DNA from: Stenogyne calaminthoides
Lineage: Eukaryota > Streptophyta > Magnoliopsida > Lamiales > Lamiaceae
Direction of reading: 5' to 3'
Length of the DNA: 64,000 nt
NCBI GenBank assembly: GCA_037126765.1
Contig: JBBCBC010000033.1
Location: 10,244,085 to 10,308,084 of the forward strand
Part shown: piece by piece, positions 21,931 through 32,476 of the stretch
Layout of the letters: each line of letters opens with the position of its first letter
Numbering within the stretch: position 1 is the stretch's first letter
Notes under the pieces: generated by a model
The model's database searches: none
What the model saw: only the letters and a program-made list of their open reading frames with translations
Told to the model about the DNA's origin: nothing
Program-made: the position numbers and the translations under genes

Positions 21931-22923
21931 TTTCGGGTTAATATTGAAAAAACTCTTGGGGATGGGAGTGAGACTAGTTCTTGGGTTGGGTTTGTGGATA
22001 GGAGAGTCAGTTCTTTATCATAAATTTCAAGAATTTTCCATTTGAGTCTCGATAAGTCTGTAACATTTCGTCTACGGGGGAATGGGTAGAGGGGCCATGG
22101 TTGTGGAAATGGAAGTGGAGGAGAGATTTGTTTGAGAGAGAGATGTCTAGTTTTAATGATTTGCTTACATTGTTAACATTTATAAGTTATCCGAGAAAAA
22201 GAAAGATGGCCTGAGATGGAAAATTAATTCGGATGGGAAATATAGTATTAAATCTGCCTATGAATACTTGATCTCAAAGGAGGATATTAGATCCATCTCC
22301 TCAACCCCAAAGCTGGATTTCGGTCTGATTTGGAATAAGATTGCACCACACAAAGTCGCATCTATGACATGGAGAACAATCTGGGATAGAACACCTGCGA
22401 GGAAGAACCTGGAGAGACGAGGAATTATTTCTTTAGGTGACAACAAGTGTGCTTTATGTGGTAATGTTGAGGAAACGGTTGATCATATTTTTATTCATTG
22501 TATGAGAATTGAAGAATTATGATCTGGTGTGCATGCTTGGATCAAAATACCTACTGCTCATCATATCCATTTGAGACACCATTTTCTACTACACTCATGA
22601 TTAATTAGAGGAAAGAAAGGTTCGTATTTTGCTGCTTGTTTATGGGAATGCATGATTTGAGTATTTTGGAAAGCAAGGAATAATCTGGTTTTCCAACATT
22701 TGGAGTTCAACCCATCAAAGATCTTGGAGGAAATCAAAGATCTTGGAGCTAGTATATAGTTAAAAAAATTCATTTTTTGCAATATTTCTTTAAATGTTTG
22801 GATGGAAAATCCCTTGTTAGTTCTGAATTCTTAACTATTCTACTGTAAAAAAATTCCTTTTGGTTATGTTTTATAGCCAAATTAATAAAATGTGTTGTTT
22901 TTCTGATAAAAAAAAATAGTAAG
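21931..22923 (+). mobile_element. 5'-truncated LINE (L1-type non-LTR retrotransposon)
   Basis: The insert is flanked by perfect 15-bp direct repeats TAATACAAATTAGGA (21916-21930 and 22924-22938), ends in an A-run after GATAAAAAAAAATAG (22903-22917), and contains the last part of a LINE ORF2. The AATAAAAT just before the tail (22884-22891) is a typical plant LINE 3' end. These are the marks of target-primed reverse transcription with 5' truncation. Confidence 0.9.
22100..22750 (+). pseudogene. LINE ORF2 C-terminal zinc-binding (zf-RVT) region
   Basis: The frame that is open at 22268-22522 encodes the plant LINE zf-RVT region: FGLIWNKIAPHKVASMTWR, RTPARKNLERRGI and the putative metal-binding set CALCG...ETVDHIFIHC. 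The RT and endonuclease are absent, removed by 5' truncation. TGA at 22520-22522 interrupts the tail; later residues (RGKKGSYFAACLWECM, FWKARNNLVF) continue as family-like sequence with another stop to about 22740. It cannot make a functional protein. Confidence 0.85.
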
Positions 22924-22975
22924 TAATACAAATTAGGAGCGAGTTTTTATGTTTTGTCTTCAGGTCCTTCTCATT

Positions 22976-23675
22976 TTAATTAATATTGTATGTACAATAT
23001 TGTGCATGCGAGTTTATCATATATGTATCCTCTATCCCTTATATTACTAATAGAGTTTATTTTGATGATGTGTCGTCTTGTGGTTAATTTGGATGATGTG
23101 TCATTTTGAGGTTAACTTGGATGAATTATAACATTTTATTGTATTGATATGTCATTTTCTATCGATTTATAGATAGTATGTGACATTCATATGAGATTTT
23201 AATATGTAGTTTAATAAAAGAAAATGCAATAACTAAGGTTTGAACATTGCATCTCTTACATCATATTTATGCTTAATTGCACTAAACTCCCTTAAATATT
23301 ACTTAAATTGTACCTAAACCACACAACTAATTTTTGTTGCACAAAATTATACAAACTACTATTTTATTACACATAAACCACCAAACTAATTTTTCAAGCC
23401 AAAATTTCTTCTTATTTTATACATGTGCACTACATGTAATTTTTAAAAAGACATTTCCGTTAATTTTTATATACTAAGCACAATCTTTTTTCTCCACTCA
23501 TTCTACAACTGATTTGCAAAATCTTTCTTCCTCAATTCTCGATTTTTTAATTATGAAGAAATACAAAAAATACTCAAATTTAAATTAGAAATTCGTGAAT
23601 CAATTGCAGAATAGGTAGAATTTGACACAATAATTTTATTTCAATAATTGTTTATGCAAGTATACTAATATACAC
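22976..23675. other. AT-rich intergenic sequence, nothing recognised
   Basis: No gene, terminal repeat or tandem array was recognised. Two short near-copies of TGATGTGTC(G/A)T...TTTG(A/T)GGTTAA occur at 23063-23117. Confidence 0.5.
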
Positions 23676-24130
23676 CAGTACAAAAAAACTTTAAATTAAC
23701 GAGGGTTAATAACTTCTAATAAATATGTATTATAATTGTCCACGAGACCTTAGAATCGAACACGCGACCTCTTACTGTTATGTAGCTGCAATTACCACAA
23801 GGCTAAGCGATTTTTTTATTAAATTATAACTTTTAATAAATATGTATCATGTATATTTTGTATTTTTAACGAAGTGACTACACTCGCTATTAGCGAGGGA
23901 ACTACGCTACACCCTCGCTAGTAGTGAGGGTTATTATGATGTTTGTTAAAGCCCTTCATATTAACGAGGGAAAATTTATTGCTCGTTAAGGCCCTCGTTA
24001 GTAACAAGGACTCTAAAATCCCTCATTAATTTCTAAGGTTATCAGAACACCTTTTAAAACCCTTGTTGTTAACGAGGGCTTTTATAGCCCTTATTATTGT
24101 CCTCGTTAAATGACAATTTTTTTTATAGTG
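23676..24130. mobile_element. Miniature CACTA-type element
   Basis: The element starts CAGTACAAAAAAAC and ends TTTTTTTTATAGTG, which reads CACTATAAAAAAAA from the other side. It is flanked by CAC on both sides (23673-23675 and 24131-24133), the 3-bp duplication usual for CACTA elements. About ten AACGAGGG or CCCTCGTT words in both orientations fill it, some as perfect-looking hairpins (CCCTCGCTAGTAGTGAGGG near 23921). No transposase. The first bases are CAGTA, so one base of the canonical CACTA has changed. Confidence 0.7.
23731..23827 (-). mobile_element. SINE-like, tRNA-derived insertion inside the CACTA element
   Basis: The insert is flanked by 20-bp direct repeats differing at one position (AACTTCTAATAAATATGTAT at 23711-23730; the second copy at 23828-23847). 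On the minus strand it contains an A-box-like TAGCCTTGTGGTAA and a B-box-like GTGTTCGATTC about 40 bp later, the arrangement of an internal RNA polymerase III promoter. At 97 bp it is short for a plant SINE and a clear A-tail is missing, so it may be a truncated SINE or another tRNA-like insert. Confidence 0.45.
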
Positions 24131-24689
24131 CACTCTAAACAATTATTAATTCTTATTTAGTGCAATTATTCACATAATAATATATTATTACTATATATTA
24201 TATACTATGAATATTATATTTTTTAATTAAATTAGGATATATATATGTGTGTGTATGTTTATGGGTGTGTGTGAAGTATATGCAAGTCTGATACACAAGT
24301 AAATATATCATACTCTACCCACGCTCGTTAATTTTTGTTTTGGTTATTACCCAAACCCTATCCATAAACGAGTTTCACACTCTACCCGACATAACTAGTA
24401 CTCGCTTAACCGAAGGGTAAAATTGACATTTCCAACATAATGCATCTCATTACGGTCTTCGGAACCATAAAGAGCCAGAAAGTTGATACCACTATTTTTC
24501 AGACGCTTTTCACATGAATATAGAGGGTAAATAACGATCTCATATTTATCTTCTTGGTAATCAATACTGCAAAATTAAATTTTCTTATCCTGATATAATT
24601 TAAAAATATAAATGGAAAATATTTAGTTTGAAATATAGGCCAAGAGATACTGTAATAATGTCATATTATCTAAAGATTGATATGATATA
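24131..24689. other. AT-rich intergenic sequence, nothing recognised
   Basis: No coding or repeat structure was recognised beyond AT-rich runs and a short (GT)n-like patch at 24247-24275. Confidence 0.5.
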
Positions 24690-24934
24690 CACCCTCCGTC
24701 TTTTTTTAGATTATCCATTTATTGTTTGACTCGTGTTTTAGCGAACGAGTTTTTATTAATATTTAAAATGATAAAGAGATTTTTAAGGTGGACATAATAG
24801 TTTTACCCCTCATCTATCTTACAATTCCTTAAAAATTACTTTATTATTTCATTATTTTATATACTAATAAATAACTCGCTCATTAAAATACGAATCAAAC
24901 AATGAATAGACAATCTAAAACAGGATGGATGGAT
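24690..24934. mobile_element. Stowaway/mariner-like MITE
   Basis: Long imperfect terminal inverted repeats pair the left arm (CACCCTCCGTC, then TTTAGATTATCCATTTATTG) with the right arm (CAATGAATAGACAATCTAAA, then CAGGATGGATGGAT). The pairing extends inward for about 50 bp. TA flanks both ends (24688-24689 and 24935-24936), the Tc1/mariner target. There is no coding capacity. Confidence 0.75.
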
Positions 24935-24984
24935 TAATCTTTACATCATTCCCTATAAATCAATTAATTTCTGAATTTTAGTCT

Positions 24985-25330
24985 ATAGTTGTGCTTAAGG
25001 GTGGACGGTACGACATACCAAAAATTTTCTCGTCATACCGTTATCGTAATGAAATTTTCGATACAAAAAATGTCATACCGTTGTCGATATTACATACCGA
25101 TACCGTACCGATATTTCGGTATATACCGAAATACCGAAAAAAATTGGGTATACCGAAAATTATTCCGATATACCGAAATTTTTTTTCGATAAATCAGAAA
25201 TTATTCCGATATACCGAAATATTTTGGTATACCGAAATTTTATATATTTTCATACCATTTTTAATACCAAAATTTTCTATAAAATCGATATTTTTCGTTA
25301 CGATAAGTATAGTACATCGGTATTTTTAAT
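24985..25330. repeat. Degenerate short repeat of (A)TACCGAAAT words
   Basis: Words of the form GGTATACCGAAAT, CCGATATACCG and GATACCGTACCG recur about twenty times in both orientations. This looks like the core of a non-autonomous DNA element (hAT-like elements in plants often have such cores), but clear termini with a duplication were not found. Confidence 0.5.
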
Positions 25331-26685
25331 ATTTCCTTCCTTCCTATATCTCGAGGGTATTAAAAGTTTGATTAGGTTTTAGCTCTAATGGAGTGTAGTG
25401 CTACTTTTTTATGAAAAAGAGATGAAGGGTTATGTATATAGTGGACTGTTGAAAATTTATAACAAAAGCTGACAAGAGTCAAATCAGACGCAGAACTCAC
25501 ACCCATGCATTCTTTTTCTGAGTTTTGTTTCCATTAAAAAAATTATTTTAATTTTTTTTGACCTTTATGTTACAAGCTTTTAAATAATTAAGGATATCAA
25601 TATGTGTGACTGAATAATAACGGAAGAATAGAATGGAAGAGTTTAGATTATATAAAATTACTACTTGATAAAATTCTAAAACAATTCTTGTTAAAAAATT
25701 ATTTATTTAGAATTATGAGGCAAATGTTACAAGTTACAACCTATTTTTGTTTGTTTTTATATTTTCATAATTTCTTTTGTCAAATATCAGACTCTACTCT
25801 TTACAAAAATGGTCTAGAGTACTAACTAACAATATGCGATCCAAAATAATTTTTTATATTATTAATCTTAAATTAAATATTTAAAATATATAATTAGTTT
25901 GATTAATTCAATTACAAATATAATATTTATATTTTAATATTATATATGCATATTTTTATTTATTTCTTATTCTAAAATACTTTCTTCCATTAAAATTAAA
26001 TGTCATACTCATTTCAAACTTATATATTATTTATATAATACATATCGTTTTAACATTTCCACCCTTCATTATCTTATATATATACTCTTAATAATTATTT
26101 TTCATGGCCATTAAAATCTTTAATTTTCCTACAAATGTGCTGAGTGAATAATTTTTTCAGTCAATAATAATTATTGTTAGAAATATTTAATTATCATAAA
26201 TTAAGTTTAATATGTTGGCATAAGAATATGACCATGAAAATTATTTATCAGGGATATATATGATATAATCAGGAGAGAAAATATCAGAACGACATTTATT
26301 ATATAAATATTATAAAAGATTAAAAAGACATTTAAAAAGACTGGAAGTGAGTAACTTAGAATAAGAAATTAATGAAAAAAATATGCACATACTATTTCAA
26401 AAATTAAAATTATGTCTATAATCAATAAGGGGTAATTCAAAATTAATAGATTATGGAAAAATGAAAAGTAAGATCAACAATAAATAATGAATGACTGAGA
26501 TTAAAAAAATTAAAAACTAATAATAATATCATAAATAATTTCTCACAGAAATTTAGAGATTTAAAATAAAGTCACCATATGAATGAGGGTGATTCACCGT
26601 TAGTAGATAAGAGATTTTTCCCATATTAATTACTATAAATTAAATCACTTCTCATATACATACATGATATATATACATATATATA
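25331..26685. other. AT-rich intergenic sequence, nothing recognised
   Basis: About 1.35 kb with only very short open frames and no recognisable repeat end. Base composition is extremely AT-rich. Confidence 0.5.
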
Positions 26686-26880
26686 AGGGTGGGAATAGGT
26701 CAGGCCGGGCTATGCCTCACACAAAAAAGCCTGGCCTGATATTTAATTTTAGGTCCAAACCTGACATGTTATCTATCATAGGTTTTTTTAATACTCTAGA
26801 TCTGTCATTTTTAATAAATAGGTCGGCCTGAAAGCCTTTTTAAAGCCTATATAAGAGATATTTTTTACAACCGTACTAAG
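26686..26880. repeat. Possible hAT-like repeat fragment with AGGCC words
   Basis: AAGGGTGGGAATAGGTCAGG begins a stretch with repeated (G)GCC and AGGC(C/T) words (CAGGCCGGGC, GCCTGGCCTGA, AAAGCCTTTTTAAAGCC). A matching right terminus was not located, so the end is approximate. Confidence 0.35.
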
Positions 26881-27681
26881 ATTACTATTTATTATCAAGC
26901 ATTTAAAATCGCACCTATAAAAATTTTAAGTGTGCAATTTTTAAAATACAATTTTCAATACACTATCAATCATCCAGTACACAATTTTTAAATTATTATT
27001 ATCTACCCAACTCAACACACACTCTCTCTCTCTTCATTTTCTTTTGTATATACTATCTATCATACTTTACATATAATTTTTAATACACAATCAATAATTT
27101 ATCACATACTCACTTTTTAAAATTCTACCCTATTAAATTCTATAAAATTCATACTCTCAAAACATATACAAAATCAAAATACATCTTTTACTTTATTTCA
27201 AATTTTTATTACGGGATTTCAAAATACCCTCAAAGCTATAAACAGAAACAAGCCCTCAGGAAACACTCAATTAACCAGTATTAATTAAAAAGTAAGTGGT
27301 CGGTGAAACTTGTTCTCAAATTTATATTATTATACTTAAATTAATATCATTACGCATATCAATAAATACTACTACACTTATAAATTAATATTATAATTGT
27401 TATTCATATCAATTTATAAGTATAATTGAATTAAATTTGTACAATGATATCAGGTTCATACTATGAACAAGTTTTACATAAATTTGTGCTAATTAAATTG
27501 ATGAGAGATAATTTCATTAAAAAGATTTAAATGTGAATTTAACTAAAATCAAAATCACAACCAATTAAAAAATAGACACATTTCAATGAGATGGTCTCAC
27601 AGTGAGACGGAACATAATTTAGGCATTGAATTAGACTTTAACATTTTGAGAGATTTGAGTGTTGATTTGTATTAATTTGTA
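26881..27681. other. AT-rich intergenic sequence, nothing recognised
   Basis: No gene or complete repeat. A small palindrome of the kind GAGATGGTCTCACAGTGAGAC lies near 27588-27609. Confidence 0.5.
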
Positions 27682-27951
27682 CTCCCTCCGTCCACCAAAA
27701 ATGTGTTCACTTTCCATATTTGTCCGTTCATCAAAACTGTGTTCATTCATTTATGAGCACACTCATTTTATCTCCACCCTCCAATCATCACTTTATACTC
27801 ATATTGTCATTATATTTTACACACAAAATTTACTTTATCTATAAATGGACCCCATAATATCTTATTATACCCTTTACTTTATCTACTTTATCTATTTTTT
27901 TTAAAGTTTGTGCCCAGAGAATTTAGCACAATGTTAATTGATGGAGGAGGG
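27682..27951. mobile_element. Stowaway-type MITE upstream of the ZF-HD gene
   Basis: It begins CTCCCTCCGTCC, the hallmark terminus of plant Stowaway elements, and ends GATGGAGGAGGG. TA flanks both ends (27680-27681 and 27952-27953). It lies about 0.8 kb before the ZF-HD start codon, so it could be part of that promoter region. No coding capacity. Confidence 0.75.
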
Positions 27952-27953
27952 TA

Positions 27954-28260
27954 TTTTATTTTATGTATTAAATCGTCTCATATGAATTTTTATGATTAAA
28001 AAAGAGTAATGATGGTGGAATTAACAGTGTGTTGGAGGGTGAAAAAGAAAGGGGGAAAAAATAGAGCATAGTGATAGTGTTGTAATGGTAATGGGAAAGA
28101 TAAGGAAAGAAGAGGAAGAGGAATAGCAATAATGAAGGGGTGGGATGGGACCAAGTGGCAGGGCGTGGGATAGGACGAACATGACTTTGTCGGATACTCA
28201 TACTCACTCTCATATCCCTAATTTCTTCTTTCAAATCCATCCTTTCTTTCTTTTATCTTA
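27954..28260 (+). promoter_or_regulatory. Presumed upstream region of the ZF-HD gene
   Basis: This lies between the Stowaway element and the CT-rich leader. No convincing TATA box at a standard position is visible; a long minus-strand open frame here is low in complexity and is taken as chance. The promoter assignment rests on position only. Confidence 0.35.
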
Positions 28261-28742
28261 AATTCACTTTTCCCAGTTCTCTCTCTTCTTTCTCCCATTA
28301 GCTTCACAACAAGCAACCAACCTGTCTCTTGTTGGAACCTCTGCAACACAATCCCCCCCATTCCCCCCACTCCCCTCCCCCTCCAATAATTTTATTTCTT
28401 TATTTATTTTTTTAATTTAGGTTAGTTCATGATTTCTCCCCTCGATTTTTGCAGGTATCTTTCTTCCAATTTATAATAATAATGGATTTAGAATTTAATT
28501 TTGTTTGATTATTTAGTATTTGTTAACACAATTCACCATTCACCCCCCTCCCACCCAATAATTTTATTTCCTCTTCTCATTGTGCTCCATTAGATTTATT
28601 TAATTTCTTTCTTTAATTTAGGGTATAGCTAATTTAATTTATTAATTTCCCTAGTATAGTATTAATGATTTGTCCCTCAATTTTTGCAGGTTTGGAGAAA
28701 TGAATTAGTAGTTAAAAAAAGTTAGATCAAGGAAAACAAAAA
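28261..28742 (+). promoter_or_regulatory. CT-rich 5' leader of the ZF-HD gene with likely intron and 2-codon uORF
   Basis: A CT-rich stretch (28268-28300) suggests the transcript leader. Two strong 3' splice acceptors occur, TTTTTGCAG at 28446-28454 and at 28681-28689. Sequence before them is similar (CAATAATTTTATTTC and TAATTTAGG both times), so this part looks duplicated. Eleven bases after the second acceptor, ATG AAT TAG (28700-28708) forms a minimal upstream ORF, 34 nt before the main ATG. Confidence 0.5.
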
Positions 28743-29459
28743 ATGTCACTCACCGGTGAAGGCACCACCAACAACAACAACAATTCATCTCTACAAACCC
28801 CCGACCCGAATGGCGGATCGACCCGACCGAAGCCCGAAAACCCGACCCGAATCAGCTACCGCGAGTGCCAGAAGAACCACGCCGCCAACATCGGCGGCAA
28901 CGTCACCGACGGCTGCGGCGAGTTCATGCCCAGCGGCGACGACGGCACACTCGAGGTGCTAAAATGCGCCGCCTGCTCCTGCCACCGCAACTTCCACCGT
29001 AAGGAGCACCACGGCGGAGGAGGAGGAGCCGCAGATGGAATGCTTCACGCACTCCACCTCACTCCTCCTCCGCCTGTGGTGCGCGGCGGCAACGGCGGGG
29101 TCGCCGCGTGGGCGCCCCCGCTGCTGCCGTTCGGCGCCGCGGGCACGGACTCGTCGAGCGAGGAAATGAACTTCAACAACAACAACAATATCTATCAGTC
29201 CGCGGCGGTGGCGGCGGCTCCGTACGGGGCGAAGAAGCGGTTCCGGACGAAGTTCACGGCGGAGCAGAAGGAGAAGATGATGGCGTTCGCGGTGAAAATA
29301 GGGTGGCGGATTCCGAGAGAAGACGACACGGAATTGCAGAGGTTTTGTGGGGAAGTTGGGGTGAAGAGGCAGGTCTTCAAAGTATGGATGCATAATAATA
29401 AAATTAGTAGCACTACTACTACTACTACTACAAAATCAACCACTCCTCAACTATTCTGA
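28743..29459 (+). CDS. ZHD: Zinc-finger homeodomain (ZF-HD) transcription factor
   Basis: A single exon encodes 238 residues, a usual length for this plant-specific family of nuclear DNA-binding proteins. After an Asn-rich and Pro-rich start, residues 37-88 form the ZF-HD dimerisation domain: YRECQKNHAANIGGNVTDGC, then CGEFMPSG and CAACSCHRNFHRKEH, with the Cys/His ligands in place. A low-complexity linker (poly-Gly, LHALHLTPPPP, Asn run) leads to the homeodomain, residues about 164-220 (KKRFRTKFTAEQKEKM, then recognition helix KRQVFKVWMHNNK). The last residues are a Thr run coded by an ACT microsatellite. The start suits plant context (AAAAAATGTC). The CDS is GC-rich against AT-rich flanks, with no stop or frameshift. 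Which ZHD member it is cannot be decided here. Likely role: regulation of development or stress genes as homo- or heterodimers. Confidence 0.95.
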   Translation: MSLTGEGTTNNNNNSSLQTPDPNGGSTRPKPENPTRISYRECQKNHAANIGGNVTDGCGEFMPSGDDGTLEVLKCAACSCHRNFHRKEHHGGGGGAADGMLHALHLTPPPPVVRGGNGGVAAWAPPLLPFGAAGTDSSSEEMNFNNNNNIYQSAAVAAAPYGAKKRFRTKFTAEQKEKMMAFAVKIGWRIPREDDTELQRFCGEVGVKRQVFKVWMHNNKISSTTTTTTTKSTTPQLF

Positions 29460-30686
29460 ATTAGGGTTTTTTCCTTAATTAAATTGGGAAATTTGGGATC
29501 GATCGCCTTGTTTAATTTTAGAATGGATGTTGATTAATTATTATTTTTTGTTGAATTTTATGTTGATAGGATATGGCGTAGGAACGGGTTTGCATATGCA
29601 TGCTTACGTTAGTTGTAATCTTCCATTTTCCGTAATAGTTTATTAATTTTGGGATTAATTTGTTGGTTATTTTAGTTAGGAGTAATTATAATGAGTTGTT
29701 AATTAATGGGGTTAAGTTTTTTTTAGTTCAGTAACATCGCATTGTTTTGATTTTTTTTATTTGGGTTATGTAAGTTTTCAATTTTTTTTTAAATTGATCA
29801 TTTAACTTGCTGCAGATGTGTAATTATTTTGTTTTTTCTCTCTAATTTCAAAGTGCTACTTGAACTTTTTTAAGACGTTTTAAAAATAATTTATATATTA
29901 AAAGATAAAATAAATTGGGTCGATTTATCGGATCTAAACTGATCGAAAGATTTAAAGATAAATTAAAACAATCAAAAAACCACTATTTCTCCCTAAAAAA
30001 TAAGCAGAAAAATCTCAATTCAAAATTATTATGAATAAAAAAGTCGAGTTGACATTTTGAAGTTAAAAAAATAATAAAATAATTACATAAATTGTGATTA
30101 CCTACTTGATAACCTGTTACAGAAGATAAAAAGATCAATTTTAAAAAAATTAATAATTCACGAATAAAAATTAAAAGTCAAAATAATCTATACTAATTTT
30201 AAATTAAATAAAATTATTGAACAAAAAAAATTAATTCCTTTAATTAATTATGTTGTGAAAGAATTAATTGCTGCTGTTAATTGAATTGCAGCATTGGTGC
30301 AGTGTGTTGAGGTAGCACTGTACACCTTGTTTTCATTCGCTTCTTCTTTCTTTTTTTTACAAATTGGGTCCGTGAAAATGTTCTGACATTACACTGTTGT
30401 AGTAAATAATTTTATATTTTCTATATTCTATATTTTCAAAGAAAATTACGTCTTTTGTGTCTTTCCGTATGTACCCTCTCTTTCAACGCATGAACTTATA
30501 TACGACATTATTGTATATATGCAAATATCTCTTGACTATATAAAGTAAGTTGCGAGTAAAAGTTAAAAGTGTGGATTGTTAAGGTTAGAGCTCAATTGAC
30601 ATTATTTTAGACTTTGAGGTCTTTTGGGTTCGAGATGAGGTTAATATTTATTTTTTCTTGTGATGGTTCCCTTTTTTGTTGTTGTT
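29460..30686. other. AT-rich 3' flank of the ZF-HD gene, nothing recognised
   Basis: The first part, up to about 29800, presumably includes the 3' untranslated region; no single polyadenylation signal stands out. The rest is AT-rich with no coding or repeat structure. Confidence 0.5.
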
Positions 30687-32086
30687 GGGGGGGGGGGGGG
30701 GGGGGTGGGGTTGTGCTGGTCGAATCGGGTGAGTGTCAAATGAAGTTGTGACGGATTTTGTGCGGGTCAAACAAATATTTCTTAAAAAATTGTTCAAAGG
30801 CAGAACAATAAAACTCGCTCCGAGATCTGTCGAATCGGGTCAAATGGATAATTCTTAAAATTTTGTTAAATCTGGTCAAACATATATTTCTTATAAATTT
30901 GTTGTCGAATCGAGTCAAACGGATATTTTTAAGATGCATCAAATTGAAAAAATGCGGATCCTGTGCGGGTTGAATTGGGTCAAATAAAATTTTCTATAAA
31001 TTCGCGTAAAATCAAAACAACATAACTGGCTTCAAAATATGTGTAACTGTAACGGTAAACATATGTTATTATAAGTACAACTAAGTGTTACTGTGAGGAT
31101 AAAATTACACTCCCTCTGTTTTCATTCACTTCCCCCTATATATATTATCTGCTTTCCTTCCGATACGGGGGGGGGTTTTAGGCCGTGGTGAGGGTCAAAT
31201 GAAGTTGTGACGGATTTTGTGCGGGTCAAACAAATATTTCTTAAAAAATTGTTCAAAGGCAGAACAATAAAACTCGCTCTGAGATCTGTCGAATCGGGTC
31301 AAACGGATAATTCTTAAAATTTTATTAAATCGGATCAAACAGATATTTCTTAGAAATTTGTTGTCGAATTGAGTCAAACAGATATTTTTAAGATGCATCA
31401 AATTGAAAAAATGCGGATCCTGTGCGGGTTGAATTTGGTCAAATAAAATTTTCTATAAATTCGCGTAAAATCAAAACAACATAACTGGCTTCAAAATATG
31501 TGTAACTGTAACGGTAAACATATGTTATTATAAGTACAACTAAGTGTTACTGTGAGGATAAAATTACACTCCCTCTGTTTTCATTCACTTCCCCCTATAT
31601 ATATTATCTGTTTCTCCTTCTGACATGGGGGGGGGTTTGTGCTGGTGGTGAGGGTCAAATGAAGTTGTGACGGATTTTGTGCGGGTCAAACAAATATTTC
31701 TTAAAAAATTGTTCAAAGGCAGAACAATAAAACTCGCTCCGAGATCTGTCGAATCGGGTCAAACAGATAATTCTTAAAATTTTATTAAATCGGATCAAAC
31801 AGATATTTCTTAGAAATTTGTTGTCGAATTGAGTCAAACAGATATTTTTAAGATGCATCAAATTGAAAAAATCGGATCCCGTCTTGGGTTGAATTTGGTC
31901 AAATAAAATTTTCTATAAATTCGCGTAAAATCAAAACAACATATCTGGCTTCAAAATATGTGTAACCGTAACGGTAAACATATGTTATTATAAGTACAAC
32001 TAAGTGTTACTGTGAGGATAAAATGACACTCCCTCTGTTTTCATTCACTTCCCCCTATATATAATATCTGTTTCTCCTTCTGACAT
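30687..32086. repeat. Tandem array of three units of about 460 bp with G-tracts
   Basis: Three direct copies start at G-runs: 19 G at 30687-30705, 9 G at 31167-31175 and 9 G at 31627-31635. Landmark GGTCAAATGAAG repeats at spacings of 459 and 460 bp. Units two and three are almost identical; unit one differs more. Within a unit, ATCGGGTCAAA-type words recur three or four times. Each unit ends with ACACTCCCTCTGTTTTCATTC, shared with the repeat at 21725. The 68-codon minus frames present in every unit are a by-product of the repetition. Confidence 0.9.
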
Positions 32087-32476
32087 GTGACTAATCTTAA
32101 GTAAAAGTCAAAATCAACATATTACACCACTGAATTAGTAAAAATACATTTTTTTTAATATCACGTAGTAACACATAATTGTCTTTAAGATAACACGTAC
32201 TTGTCTTTATAGTAACACCGTTTGGGAGCGAGTTTTTCAGTTTTGCCTTTGAGCGAATCTTTAGGAAATATTCTCTTGATCTGGTTCGAGCCGCGTAGGA
32301 TCCGCGAATTTTCAGCTCCTTACTATTTTAACTAATATTTCACGATAAAATATTTTACTGGAAAATCCCCAAATTTGATCGAATATTATGTGTTTAATTT
32401 AACAATATTACTTGTTTGTTCATATAATATTTACACTGATCAATAACATAATGTAGAGACATGCAATATTATATTA
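32087..32476. repeat. Tail of the dispersed repeat family also found at 21650
   Basis: Sequence to about 32345 aligns with 21780-21930 plus 22939-22975 and continues the array's last unit; the LINE is absent here, so it shows the empty-site form. From about 32345 to 32476 nothing is recognised. Confidence 0.6.

Larger units (their letters stand above)
21650..22975. repeat. Dispersed repeat, split by a LINE
   Basis: About 21725-21930 and 22939-22975 together align with about 32026-32345 (shared: GACACTCCCTCT, TTAAGTAAA, GTAGTAACACATAATTG, GGAGCGAGTTTTT). It is a copy of the same unclassified repeat, which here received the LINE at 21931-22923. Similarity seems to extend to about 21650 on the left. 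Confidence 0.65.

Noticed and set aside
27968..28240. 90-codon minus frame upstream of the ZF-HD gene
   Set aside because: Low-complexity Leu/Phe/Pro composition, no start context or domain, and it covers the expected promoter region.
28959..29443. Long minus-strand and second-frame open frames over the ZF-HD gene
   Set aside because: They mirror the GC-rich ZF-HD coding sequence and lack domains; the plus frame with zinc finger and homeodomain is clearly the real one.
30736..31861. Three almost identical 68-codon minus frames
   Set aside because: They are the same position in each unit of a 460-bp DNA tandem repeat and have AT-driven composition; repetition of the DNA explains their conservation.
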